A DNA stretch of 64,000 nt from NCBI GenBank assembly GCA_964478545.1, contig CAYZIS010000009.1:1-64000 (forward strand), written 5' to 3'. Every line of letters begins with the position of its first letter. The stretch's first letter is position 1. Below the pieces are notes generated by a model. It worked only from the letters and a program-made list of their open reading frames with translations. It made no database searches and was not told the origin of the DNA. The DNA comes from DQWO01 sp964478545. Lineage in GTDB: Bacteria > Desulfobacterota > Anaeroferrophillalia > Anaeroferrophillales > Anaeroferrophillaceae. Made by a program: the position numbers and the translations under genes. Of this stretch, positions 16,293 through 23,583 are shown piece after piece.

Positions 16293-16697
16293 ACACGAAT
16301 TATTACTGAAGGATGAAGTATACCAAGTCGTGGGTTGCACTATGGAGGTTTTGAATACGCTCGGTCACGGGCTACTGGAAAAGCCGTATGAAAATGCATT
16401 GGTGGTCGAGTTTGGGTAAGGGGAATCTCTTTCCAGCAGCAGAAACGATTTCCAGTGGTTTATAAATCAGTTCAGGTCGGGGAATATATTCCAGATTTGA
16501 TCGCTTTTGATCAAATGGTGATTGACACCAAAGTCATCGAATCTATTGGCAATAATGAAAGAGCCCAAATCATCAACTATCTCAAAATAACCGGTCTACG
16601 GGTCGGGCTCATCCTCAATTTTAAGCATGCAAAATTAGAGTGGGAACGTATCGTCCTATGAAGATTATTCGTGTAAATTCGTGTCCATTAGTGGTTT
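16271..16697. mobile_element. Repeat-bounded unit carrying a GxxExxY gene
   Basis: The left edge (16271-16300) reads AACCACGAATGCACACC then AATAAACACGAAT. The right edge (16667-16697) reads ATTCGTGTAAATTCGTGTCC then ATTAGTGGTTT, its imperfect inverse. Between them lies only the GxxExxY reading frame. The same palindromic end occurs at 18311, 18958, 19981 and in both orientations within hsdR (25290-25433). The unit therefore looks like a small mobile or dispersing element with GxxExxY as its only gene. There is no transposase. Confidence 0.6.
16279..16661 (+). pseudogene. Frameshifted GxxExxY protein gene
   Basis: The first frame encodes LKDEVYQVVGCTMEVLNTLG then HGLLEKPYENALVVEFG, with the family signature GHGLLEKPYENAL, and then stops at 16417. 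The second part (FQQQKRFPVVYKSVQVGEYI onward, to LILNFKHAKLEWERIVL) continues in another frame, consistent with loss of one base near 16416. GxxExxY proteins are ~130 residues, have a PD-(D/E)xK-like core (YIPDLI...VIDTKVIE) and are scattered widely, often beside repeats. Function unknown. It is flanked by palindromic repeats on both sides. Confidence 0.8.
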
Positions 16698-16717
16698 CAA
16701 AATAAGGAGAATAAAAC

Positions 16718-18346
16718 ATGAACAGCAAGATTGACCAGAGAGACATCAACAACGCGGCCTGGGCGGCGTGTGACACCTTCCGAGGGGTTGTTGATCCGGC
16801 CCAGTACAAAGACTACATCCTGGTGATGCTGTTTTTGAAATACATCTCCGATGTCTGGCAGGACCATTACGATGAATATCAAAAGCAGCATGGCGATGAT
16901 GATGTTCGTATCCGCCGCAAACTCGAGCGTGAACGCTTTGTTCTCCCAATAGTGAAACTGACGGAAAAAAATGATCAGACCGGTGAAGAAACGGTGCTAG
17001 ATGAGTTCCCCGCCAACTACTACAGCCTTTACGAACGCAGATCAGCCGCCAATATCGGTGAGCTGATCAACATCGTTCTCGACCATATTGAAGAAAACAA
17101 CAAGACCAAACTTGAAGGGGTTTTCCGCAATATCGACTTTAACAGCGAGGCCAATCTTGGCAAGACCAAAGACCGTAACCGCCGCCTGAAACAGCTGCTG
17201 GAAGATTTCCATAAACCACAACTCAACATGAAGCCCAGCCTCGTCTCCGAGGATGTGATCGGCAACACTTATATCTATCTGATCGAACGTTTTGCTTCCG
17301 ACTCCGGAAAGAAGGCCGGGGAGTTCTTTACCCCGCTGAAGGTTACCGAACTGGTCGCCAAGCTGGCCGGCCCTAAACCGGGCGACCGTATCTGCGACCC
17401 GGCCTGCGGCTCCGGCGGTCTGTTGATTCAGGCAGCCAAACAGGTGGGCGACCTGTCTGCGGGCAACACACAGGCAGGCCGTAACTTTGCCCTCTTCGGC
17501 CAAGAATCAAACGGCAGCACCTGGGCGCTCTGCCGCATGAATATGTTCCTCCACAGTTTTGACAGCGCCCGGATTGAGTGGTGCGATACGCTGAACAGCC
17601 CGCTCTTGGTTGAAAATGATCGCCTGATGAAATTCAACTGCGTGGTGGCCAATCCGCCATTTTCGCTGGACAAATGGGGCGCTGAGAATGCTGAGAGCGA
17701 TCAATACAACCGCTTCTGGCGCGGCGTTCCGCCAAAAAGCAAAGGCGACTGGGCCTTTATCAGTCACATGGTGGAAATTGCACTGGAAAAAGAGGGTCGT
17801 GTGGTCGTGGTGGTTCCCCACGGGGTGCTGTTCCGAGGCGCTGCCGAGGGACGTATCCGGGAAAAGATGATTGAAGAAAACCTGCTTGATGCGGTGATCG
17901 GCCTGCCGGGCAACCTGTTTCCGACCACCAATATTCCGGTGGCGATTCTGGTCTTTGACCGCTCAAGGGAAAAAGGCGGTGCCCGCGAAGCGTGCAAGAA
18001 TGTTCTCTTTATTGATGCCAGTCGGGAGTTTGTCTCCGGTAAAAACCGGAATACCCTTTCTGAAGAACATCTGGCCAAGATCATGGAAATCTACACGGCC
18101 AGAACCGAAGTGGAAAAATACGCCCATGTGGCTGACGTTGTAGAGATCAAGGAAAACGACTTCAACCTCAACATCCCCCGCTATGTGGACACCTTTGAAG
18201 AGGAAGAGGAAATCGACATCGATGCGGTTCAGCTGGAAATTGAGGCGCTGGAAAAAGAGCTGGCAGAAGTGCGGGTGAAAATGGCCGAAAAAATGCAGCA
18301 AATCCAGAGAAACCACGAATGCACACAAATAGACACGAATGTTTAG
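16718..18346 (+). CDS. hsdM: Type I restriction-modification methyltransferase subunit HsdM
   Basis: This 542-residue N6-adenine methyltransferase has the helical N-terminal HsdM domain, the SAM motif DPACGSGG (around residue 227) and the catalytic NPPF (around residue 312). The N-terminal YILVMLFLKYISD stretch is typical. The protein normally assembles as M2S with HsdS. Its tail reads MAEKMQQIQR and then continues with 12 residues (NHECTQIDTN...) encoded by an inserted palindromic repeat instead of stopping. Related tails, MADKLKEIQR and IAEKLNEIQR, occur as duplicated scraps ahead of the next genes. Confidence 0.95.
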   Translation: MNSKIDQRDINNAAWAACDTFRGVVDPAQYKDYILVMLFLKYISDVWQDHYDEYQKQHGDDDVRIRRKLERERFVLPIVKLTEKNDQTGEETVLDEFPANYYSLYERRSAANIGELINIVLDHIEENNKTKLEGVFRNIDFNSEANLGKTKDRNRRLKQLLEDFHKPQLNMKPSLVSEDVIGNTYIYLIERFASDSGKKAGEFFTPLKVTELVAKLAGPKPGDRICDPACGSGGLLIQAAKQVGDLSAGNTQAGRNFALFGQESNGSTWALCRMNMFLHSFDSARIEWCDTLNSPLLVENDRLMKFNCVVANPPFSLDKWGAENAESDQYNRFWRGVPPKSKGDWAFISHMVEIALEKEGRVVVVVPHGVLFRGAAEGRIREKMIEENLLDAVIGLPGNLFPTTNIPVAILVFDRSREKGGAREACKNVLFIDASREFVSGKNRNTLSEEHLAKIMEIYTARTEVEKYAHVADVVEIKENDFNLNIPRYVDTFEEEEEIDIDAVQLEIEALEKELAEVRVKMAEKMQQIQRNHECTQIDTNV

Positions 18347-18379
18347 AACCACGGAAAGCTCAAGGAGATTCAGCGATGA
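18311..18379 (+). repeat. Junction module 1: palindromic half-repeat plus duplicated hsdM tail
   Basis: AACCACGAATGCACAC begins at 18311 inside the hsdM end. At 18356-18379 the bases encode KLKEIQR-stop, matching the expected hsdM C-terminus, with the TGA overlapping the next gene's ATG. AAGGAG in this tail serves as the ribosome binding site of the following gene. The same arrangement recurs at 19080-19112 and 20094-20126. Confidence 0.7.
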
Positions 18380-18969
18380 ATAAAGACAAAGGCAAACTTT
18401 CCCTTCAAGATGAATTAGCCGAATTTCTGCTGTACACCACTCCAGATGGAGGAGTGAAGGTGGAGGTTTTCCTTTACGGCGAGACCGTCTGGCTACCGCA
18501 GAAACGTATTGCAGAGCTCTTTGGGGTTGGTGTGCCTGCCATTTCCAAGCACTTGGATAATATTTACGCAAGCGGTGAACTGGAAAAACCAGCAACTGTT
18601 TCCATTTTGGAAACAGTTCAGCTGGAAGGGAAACGTCAAGTGGCGCGATCTGACACCACTATCGGGAAAAACTATCTGTCAGAAACGGAAATCAAACAGT
18701 TGGAACGTACTGTATCCGCATTCTTTGACTACATTGAAAACATCGTTGAACGCCGCAATAGCTTTACCATGAAAAGCTTTACAGCGAGCGTGAATAAGTT
18801 TTTGGAGTTCAATGAATATAAAATTCTGGAAGGTCACGGCTCTATTTCCCGCATGCAGGCGGAAGAGAAGGCTTTCGGCGAATACGAAAGGTTCAACAAG
18901 ACACAGCTTATAGATTCTGATTTTGACAGGATGGTGAAGGAGTTGTCTACGGAGGGGAACCACGAATGA
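18376..18969 (+). CDS. RhuM-family protein with internal deletion
   Basis: The 197-residue product is homologous to both ends of the full RhuM-family protein encoded at 23584-24624, but about 150 residues are missing. The N-terminal helix-turn-helix-like part (WLPQKRIAELFGVGVPAISK, then QLEGKRQVARS) is joined directly to the C-terminal part (TTIGKNYLSETEIKQLERTV). The reading frame is kept, so a shortened protein may be made. RhuM-type proteins are common passengers in type I restriction operons; their function is not settled. It starts in an ATGA overlap with a duplicated hsdM tail and ends in a palindromic repeat (last residues GNHE). Confidence 0.65.
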   Translation: MNKDKGKLSLQDELAEFLLYTTPDGGVKVEVFLYGETVWLPQKRIAELFGVGVPAISKHLDNIYASGELEKPATVSILETVQLEGKRQVARSDTTIGKNYLSETEIKQLERTVSAFFDYIENIVERRNSFTMKSFTASVNKFLEFNEYKILEGHGSISRMQAEEKAFGEYERFNKTQLIDSDFDRMVKELSTEGNHE

Positions 18970-19112
18970 GCATGAATAGACACGAATAATTAGAACCACG
19001 GACGACACGGAAAAACACTGAATTGAAAGCGTTTGATTTTCCGTGCCTTCCGTGCCTTCCGTGCTTTCCGTGGTTAAAGATGGCCGATAAGCTCAAGGAG
19101 ATTCAGCGATGA
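18958..19112 (+). repeat. Junction module 2: two palindromic repeats plus duplicated hsdM tail
   Basis: In order: a CACGAAT-type half-repeat (18958-18987); a second palindrome with arms AACCACGGACGACACGG and CCGTGCTTTCCGTGGTT (18994-19075); then 19080-19112 encoding MADKLKEIQR-stop, whose ATGA overlaps the dinD start. The hsdM-like tail again provides AAGGAG as ribosome binding site. Confidence 0.75.
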
Positions 19113-20002
19113 TAAATATTGATATTGAAAAACATCACCATCAGACATTTGAGAAAATCAAGCAGACGGCACAGAATGGTTCTGAGTTCTGGATGGCGCG
19201 CCGACTAGCCAAGCTCCTCGACTACGCTGAGTTTCGCAATTTTCTGCCGGTCATCGAAAAGGCGAAAAAAGCCTGTGAAAATAGTGGTCAGTCCGTGAAA
19301 AACCATTTCGTGGAAATGCACGAGATGGTTTCAATTGGTTCCGGAGCTGAGCGAAAAATGAAATCCTACGGGCTCTCCCGTTATGCCTGTTACTTGATTG
19401 TACAAAATGGCGACCCATCCAAGCCGGTCATCGCCAACGGTCAGACCTATTTCGCCATGCAGACCCGAAGGCAGGAATTAGCCGATGACCAGGCTTTTCA
19501 GCGCCTCAAGGAGGATGAAAAGCGCCTTTTTCTGCGCAACGAAATGCGGGAGCACAACAAACAGCTGGTGGAAGCTGCTCAACAGGCTGGTGTTGAATCC
19601 AATCTCGACTTTGCCATATTCCAGAACCATGGCTACAAAGGACTGTACGGTGGGCTGGACGCCAAGGGGATTCATAAACATAAAGGATTGAAAAAGAGCC
19701 AACAAATTCTCGACAACATGGGTAGCACCGAACTTGCCGCCAACCTTTTTCGCGCTACGCAAACCGAAGAAAAACTGCGCCGGGAAAATATTCAGGGCAA
19801 GACCAAGGCTAACAAAACCCATTTTGAAGTCGGTAAAAAAGTCCGCCAAACCATCGAAGAACTTGGTGGAACCATGCCGGAAAATCTCCCGACACCGGAC
19901 GAAGACCTAAAGAAACTGAAAAGACGGGTGAAGTCGGCAGGGAAAAAGCTGATCAAAGGGTGTGAACTGCCGGAAAGAGGAACCACGAATGCACACGAAT
20001 AG
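19109..20002 (+). CDS. dinD: DNA-damage-inducible protein D (DinD)
   Basis: This 297-residue protein matches DinD throughout: a BRO-N-like N-terminal part (FWMARRLAKLLDYAEFRNFL), KNHFVEMHEMVSIGSGAER, the GLSRYACYLIVQNGDP stretch, and a C-terminal helical half with KTHFEVGKKVRQTIEELGG. E. coli DinD is 274 residues and is known to inhibit RecA filament reactions. The final residues (GTTNAHE) come from a palindromic repeat. DinD-like genes are frequent cargo in type I restriction loci. A possible link is control of RecA at restriction-generated breaks, which is inference. Confidence 0.88.
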   Translation: MINIDIEKHHHQTFEKIKQTAQNGSEFWMARRLAKLLDYAEFRNFLPVIEKAKKACENSGQSVKNHFVEMHEMVSIGSGAERKMKSYGLSRYACYLIVQNGDPSKPVIANGQTYFAMQTRRQELADDQAFQRLKEDEKRLFLRNEMREHNKQLVEAAQQAGVESNLDFAIFQNHGYKGLYGGLDAKGIHKHKGLKKSQQILDNMGSTELAANLFRATQTEEKLRRENIQGKTKANKTHFEVGKKVRQTIEELGGTMPENLPTPDEDLKKLKRRVKSAGKKLIKGCELPERGTTNAHE

Positions 20003-20126
20003 ACACGAATGCTTAGAACCACGGACGACACGGAAAAACACGGAATTGAGAACGTTTAATCTTCCGTGCCTTCCGTGCTTTCCGTGGTTAAAAATAGCCG
20101 AGAAACTCAATGAGATTCAGCGATGA
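19981..20126 (+). repeat. Junction module 3: two palindromic repeats plus duplicated hsdM tail
   Basis: Layout is the same as the module at 18958: a CACGAAT-type half-repeat (19981-20010); the AACCACGG.../...CCGTGGTT palindrome (20017-20089); and 20094-20126 encoding IAEKLNEIQR-stop, whose stop overlaps the hsdS ATG. Sequence differs slightly from module 2, so it is not a recent copy. Confidence 0.75.
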
Positions 20127-21319
20127 ACAAAAAAGATGCTCTCCCAAAAGGATGGAAAAACATAAAGCTTAAAAAGCTTGTTACTCAGGAAATCAAGAAT
20201 GGCTATTCACCCAACTGTCCTGAAGAACCAAACGGGAGTTGGATTCTGGGCTTAGGAAATTTAACCGAAAACGGGTTTGATCCATCCCAGGCAAAACCAG
20301 CTCCCAAAGGTGATAGCAGAGTAAAAGACTTTTTACTTGAACCTGGTGATTTTTTAATTAGTCGATCTAACACGTTAGACAAGGTTGGAAGGACAATGTT
20401 GTTCAGAGGTGAAATTGAAAACTGCTCTTATCCAGATTTACTCATGAGATTTCGTGTAGATGAAACTTAGGTTACAAATGAATTTTTGGAGGGGTATTTA
20501 AGGAGCTCAGTAGTCAGGAAATACATCCAAGGCTGCGCCTCTGGTACAAGCAACAGCATGGTGAAGATCAATAAAACAATTGTCGAAAAAATACCTATTG
20601 TTTTGCCTCCCCATCCAGAGCAAAAAGCCATTGCCGATTTGCTGTCCACCTGGGATGAGGCCATCGAGAAAACCGAACGGCTGATTCTGGCGCAGGAGAA
20701 GCGGTTTAAACAACTGCTGCGGGAGTTGTTAAGAGAAAAAGTCGAGCTGGGGAAAATTGAATTAGGGAAGGTTTGTAAGATAACAAAAGGAAAACAGTTA
20801 AATATAGCTCATATGAATCGTGATGGTTATTATTATGCCTTAAATGGCGGGATTAAACCATCTGGAAGAACTGATGATTGGAACACCAAAGCAGGAACCA
20901 TAACTATCAGTGAAGGTGGAAACTCATGCGGATATGTAAACTTCAATACACAAAGATTCTGGTCTGGTGGGCATTGTTATTCACTTCTTAATCTAAAAAA
21001 ATCTGTAGACTCACACTACCTGTTCTTTTATCTAAAAATGAACGAGCCCAAACTTATGAACTTACGGGTTGGATCTGGACTCCCCAACATACAAAAGAAA
21101 GACGTTGATCGGTTTAAAATATCGATCCCACCGCTCGCAGAACAGCATCAAATAGCCGAGACATTATCCGCCGCCCAACAGGAAATCAACCTGCTGAAAC
21201 AGCTTGCAGAAAGATACAAAACCCAGAAACGCGGTCTGAGGCAGAAGATGCTCACGGGCGAATGGCGGGTAAAACCTGAAATCATTACCCAATATGCGGA
21301 AGAGGTGCCATGCAAATAA
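20123..21319 (+). pseudogene. hsdS: hsdS specificity subunit interrupted by an in-frame TAG
   Basis: Read through, the frame gives a ~398-residue HsdS with two target-recognition regions and the helical spacers LPPHPEQKAIADLLSTWDEA and IPPLAEQHQIAETLSAA. Codon 116 (20468-20470) is TAG between RVDET and VTNEFLEGYL; CAG to TAG is the simplest origin. Translation would yield a 115-residue fragment unless suppressed or restarted (a TTG at 20486 follows GGAG poorly). With the half-HsdS at the head of the operon, specificity may be altered rather than lost. The last ten bases overlap the next gene, Cap15. Confidence 0.85.
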
Positions 21320-21909
21320 AGCTTACCTATTACAAACCGCAGACGTTGATCCCGGTTATCGGTCTGCTCTGGGCTCTTTCATCGTGGGCGCTTTCTAAGC
21401 TTTGGGGTTACGGCTTCCTACAAGGCACCGGGCCAACCGCCATCGTGATATTTTTTCTAACAGTCTATGACAAGTGGCTGTGGAAATACCCTTTGTTTAA
21501 CTTAATGAACACAATCCCAAACTTGAACGGCATGTATGAAGGAAAAATATCCTTTCACTGGAACGGACAGGCTGAATCAAAAGACTGTGAACTAGAAATC
21601 AAGCAAACCTGTTCAAACATAAAGGTAAAAACGATTTTCACGAAAGAAGGCGAAAACGATACACAGTCCGTCAGCACCGAAGCATTCATAAAAACTGACG
21701 AGGTTAGCGACCAGCATCTCTATTTTTATTATCGCAGTCGTGGTTCCGGGATGGATGGTGACACTCTTGATCAGCACGAGGGTATGAATGTTTTGGAGAT
21801 TCTGAAGAACAACGGATTGATCCAGCTTGATGGATACTATTTTACCAACCGTAATCCTCAAACAAAAGGCTGCATGAAAGCTACGAAAACAAACAAAGGA
21901 GCTAAATAA
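21310..21909 (+). CDS. CBASS effector Cap15 (two-helix, beta-barrel cyclic-nucleotide sensor)
   Basis: This 199-residue protein has two N-terminal membrane helices (about residues 11-30 and 38-56) followed by a beta-rich domain with the Cap15 pattern: LNGMYEGKISF, a central IKQTCSNIKVKTIF, LYFYYRSRG, H-EGMN and the terminal GYYFTNRNPQTKGCM. Cap15 oligomerises in the inner membrane on binding a cyclic dinucleotide and disrupts it, killing the infected cell. It overlaps hsdS by ten bases, and its stop overlaps the next ATG (TAATG), so it is locked into the restriction operon. The next gene is its CD-NTase. Confidence 0.88.
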   Translation: MQIKLTYYKPQTLIPVIGLLWALSSWALSKLWGYGFLQGTGPTAIVIFFLTVYDKWLWKYPLFNLMNTIPNLNGMYEGKISFHWNGQAESKDCELEIKQTCSNIKVKTIFTKEGENDTQSVSTEAFIKTDEVSDQHLYFYYRSRGSGMDGDTLDQHEGMNVLEILKNNGLIQLDGYYFTNRNPQTKGCMKATKTNKGAK

Positions 21910-22892
21910 TGGATACACATAAACTGTTCTCTGATTTCGATGCTGTAATTCGACTAAACACCTCAAAAATAAGTAAATTAAAAAGCAACCGCACAGCACT
22001 CCGCAATAAAATTAAAGATCACTTCAAAAAGAACAACTGGACCGCACCAAAATTCTACTCTCAGGGTTCCTTCCCTTTGAACACAAACCTAAATCCGATC
22101 AAAAAAACTACAAGTGATGGAGATGTTAAAGAAGAGTATGACTTGGATGATGGCGTGTATTTCATCTGCCCAAAATCAGAGCGCAAAGAGCCAGCGACTT
22201 ATCATGATCGCATCAAGAAGGCTGTGGATGATCATGCCGAAAGCGTCATAGACAAAACAACCTGTGTTAGGGTTGTATACATAGATGGACATCACATTGA
22301 TCTGCCGTCTTATTGGCTTGAAAAGGACGGTAACACACCACAACTTACTCACAAGTCTAAAGGTTTTACTGATAGCGACCCGAAAGCTTTTAATGAATGG
22401 GTTGATGACAATATTTCCAGAGCCAGTAACAATGGTCAACTCCGCAGAATCATCCGCTACTTAAAGGCATGGAAGAATTATCGTGAAAATAGCAACAGTA
22501 CTCTGGAGCTACCGTCAGGTTTCATTTTAACGATTTTGGCATGCAATCATTTTTCAAAGAACAGCCGTGATGATCTATCCTTCAAAGGAACAGTTGAATC
22601 TATCAAAAATTCACTAAATTTAAGCTTCACCTGTTATCGTCCAACCGTCCCCACCCATGAGGAGCTTTTGTTTGATTATTCAAAAGATACAGTAATAAAA
22701 GAGCTAACCAGCCTGATCGACAACGCACAGAAAGCGATTGATTCGGATTGTGAGAAAAAAGCGTCTGAATTCTGGCACAAAGTGTTTGGGGATCGTTTCC
22801 CGTCGGGTAAAGAGAAGGATGAGAAGCCCAAGCAATCTACAGCATCCAACACAACCAGAACAAAGGTCAGTGCTCCATGGGCATCGTTCTAA
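21909..22892 (+). CDS. CBASS CD-NTase (cyclic oligonucleotide synthase)
   Basis: This 327-residue nucleotidyltransferase has the GS motif (G53-S54 in SQGSFPLNT), the catalytic D78-x-D80 in EEYDLDDGVYF, and a third acidic residue at D131 in HHIDLPSYW. The YDLDDGVYF form resembles DncV-like enzymes. On phage sensing, such enzymes make cyclic di- or trinucleotides that activate the effector encoded next door, here Cap15. The C-terminal tail is a flexible K/S/T-rich stretch ending APWASF, relevant if it is conjugated by the downstream E2-like protein. It overlaps that gene by 16 bases. Confidence 0.9.
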   Translation: MDTHKLFSDFDAVIRLNTSKISKLKSNRTALRNKIKDHFKKNNWTAPKFYSQGSFPLNTNLNPIKKTTSDGDVKEEYDLDDGVYFICPKSERKEPATYHDRIKKAVDDHAESVIDKTTCVRVVYIDGHHIDLPSYWLEKDGNTPQLTHKSKGFTDSDPKAFNEWVDDNISRASNNGQLRRIIRYLKAWKNYRENSNSTLELPSGFILTILACNHFSKNSRDDLSFKGTVESIKNSLNLSFTCYRPTVPTHEELLFDYSKDTVIKELTSLIDNAQKAIDSDCEKKASEFWHKVFGDRFPSGKEKDEKPKQSTASNTTRTKVSAPWASF

Positions 22893-23509
22893 CAGAACAA
22901 GATAAACAAGAGTTGGCTCAAGATTACCCTGCGCTTAACTGTAGTTTGCCGCGAGGGGTAATCTGGGGAACCTTGGAGTTGGCTTGTTCATTCGATGAGT
23001 CCGCAAATGAAGTTGTTCATGAAGACTCATTTGATAATTACATCCGCGACTGTTATGAGATACGCGTCGATTTCAATCAGGCAGACACTTTTGGTTTTCC
23101 CAAAGTGTTCGAGGAGTCGGGAATCATTAGAAATTTTGCGGACAGCAATGGTATCAAGCCAGAAGATTTGCATGTAAACAAAGATGATGCTGACAGCTGC
23201 TGTTTGGGGATCTTCCCTGAATATCATTGGACAGGTGCCGCTTCATTCATACGAGATAAGGTAGTGCCGTTTTTTTACTGGCAGTCTTATCGACGCTTCT
23301 ATGAGAAAAAACCATGGAAAGGCTATACACATGGCAACCGTGGCATTGTGGAGGCGATGAGTATGCCTCTCAATGAATCCTCAAAAGGTCACTCACGTAA
23401 TAAACGATGCCCATGCGGAAGCGGCCAAAAATACAAAAAATGTTGCATGTCTCGAGATGCGATTCTGCGAAATAAACTATCCAAATCTATTACATCTCGA
23501 AAGAGTTGA
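22877..23509 (+). CDS. Probable CBASS E2-like protein with C-terminal SEC-C zinc motif
   Basis: This 210-residue protein ends in a SEC-C motif, CPCGSGQKYKKCC (C178 to C190). Upstream, YEIRVDF, then LHVNKDDADSCCLGIFPEYH with H99 and C108/C109, then FFYWQSYRRFYE resemble the compact E2-like proteins of type II 'short' CBASS, in which a Cys following an H-x(n)-CL pattern is catalytic. It overlaps the CD-NTase by 16 bases, as CBASS accessory genes do. No E1 or JAB protease is present. The E2 assignment is tentative; the SEC-C part is certain. An alternative is an unrelated SEC-C adaptor. Confidence 0.6.
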   Translation: MGIVLTEQDKQELAQDYPALNCSLPRGVIWGTLELACSFDESANEVVHEDSFDNYIRDCYEIRVDFNQADTFGFPKVFEESGIIRNFADSNGIKPEDLHVNKDDADSCCLGIFPEYHWTGAASFIRDKVVPFFYWQSYRRFYEKKPWKGYTHGNRGIVEAMSMPLNESSKGHSRNKRCPCGSGQKYKKCCMSRDAILRNKLSKSITSRKS

Positions 23510-23511
23510 TA

Positions 23512-23574
23512 ATGACCAATTTCCAAATAAACGAAAAGCATCTTTCTCAAATCCCTGCGATTTTGAGTTATTAG
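23512..23574 (+). pseudogene. Duplicated 5' end of hsdR (21-codon scrap)
   Basis: ATG at 23512 begins MTNFQINEKHLSQIPAILSY-stop. The true hsdR at 24617 begins MHNFQINEKHLSQLPAVQLL, and 24 consecutive bases are identical (ATAAACGAAAAGCATCTTTC...). It lies between the CBASS block and the rhuM gene. It marks the place where hsdR once followed directly and where rhuM with a new hsdR end was inserted. Confidence 0.85.
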
Positions 23575-23583
23575 GGGTGAGTT

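Noticed and set aside
18958..20126. CRISPR array
   Set aside because: The repeats are a few divergent palindromes between genes, not regularly spaced direct repeats with unique spacers.
20468..20470. TAG in hsdS as a pyrrolysine codon
   Set aside because: HsdS is not a known pyrrolysine protein, the position is not catalytic, and no pyl genes are visible. A CAG to TAG change is the simpler reading.
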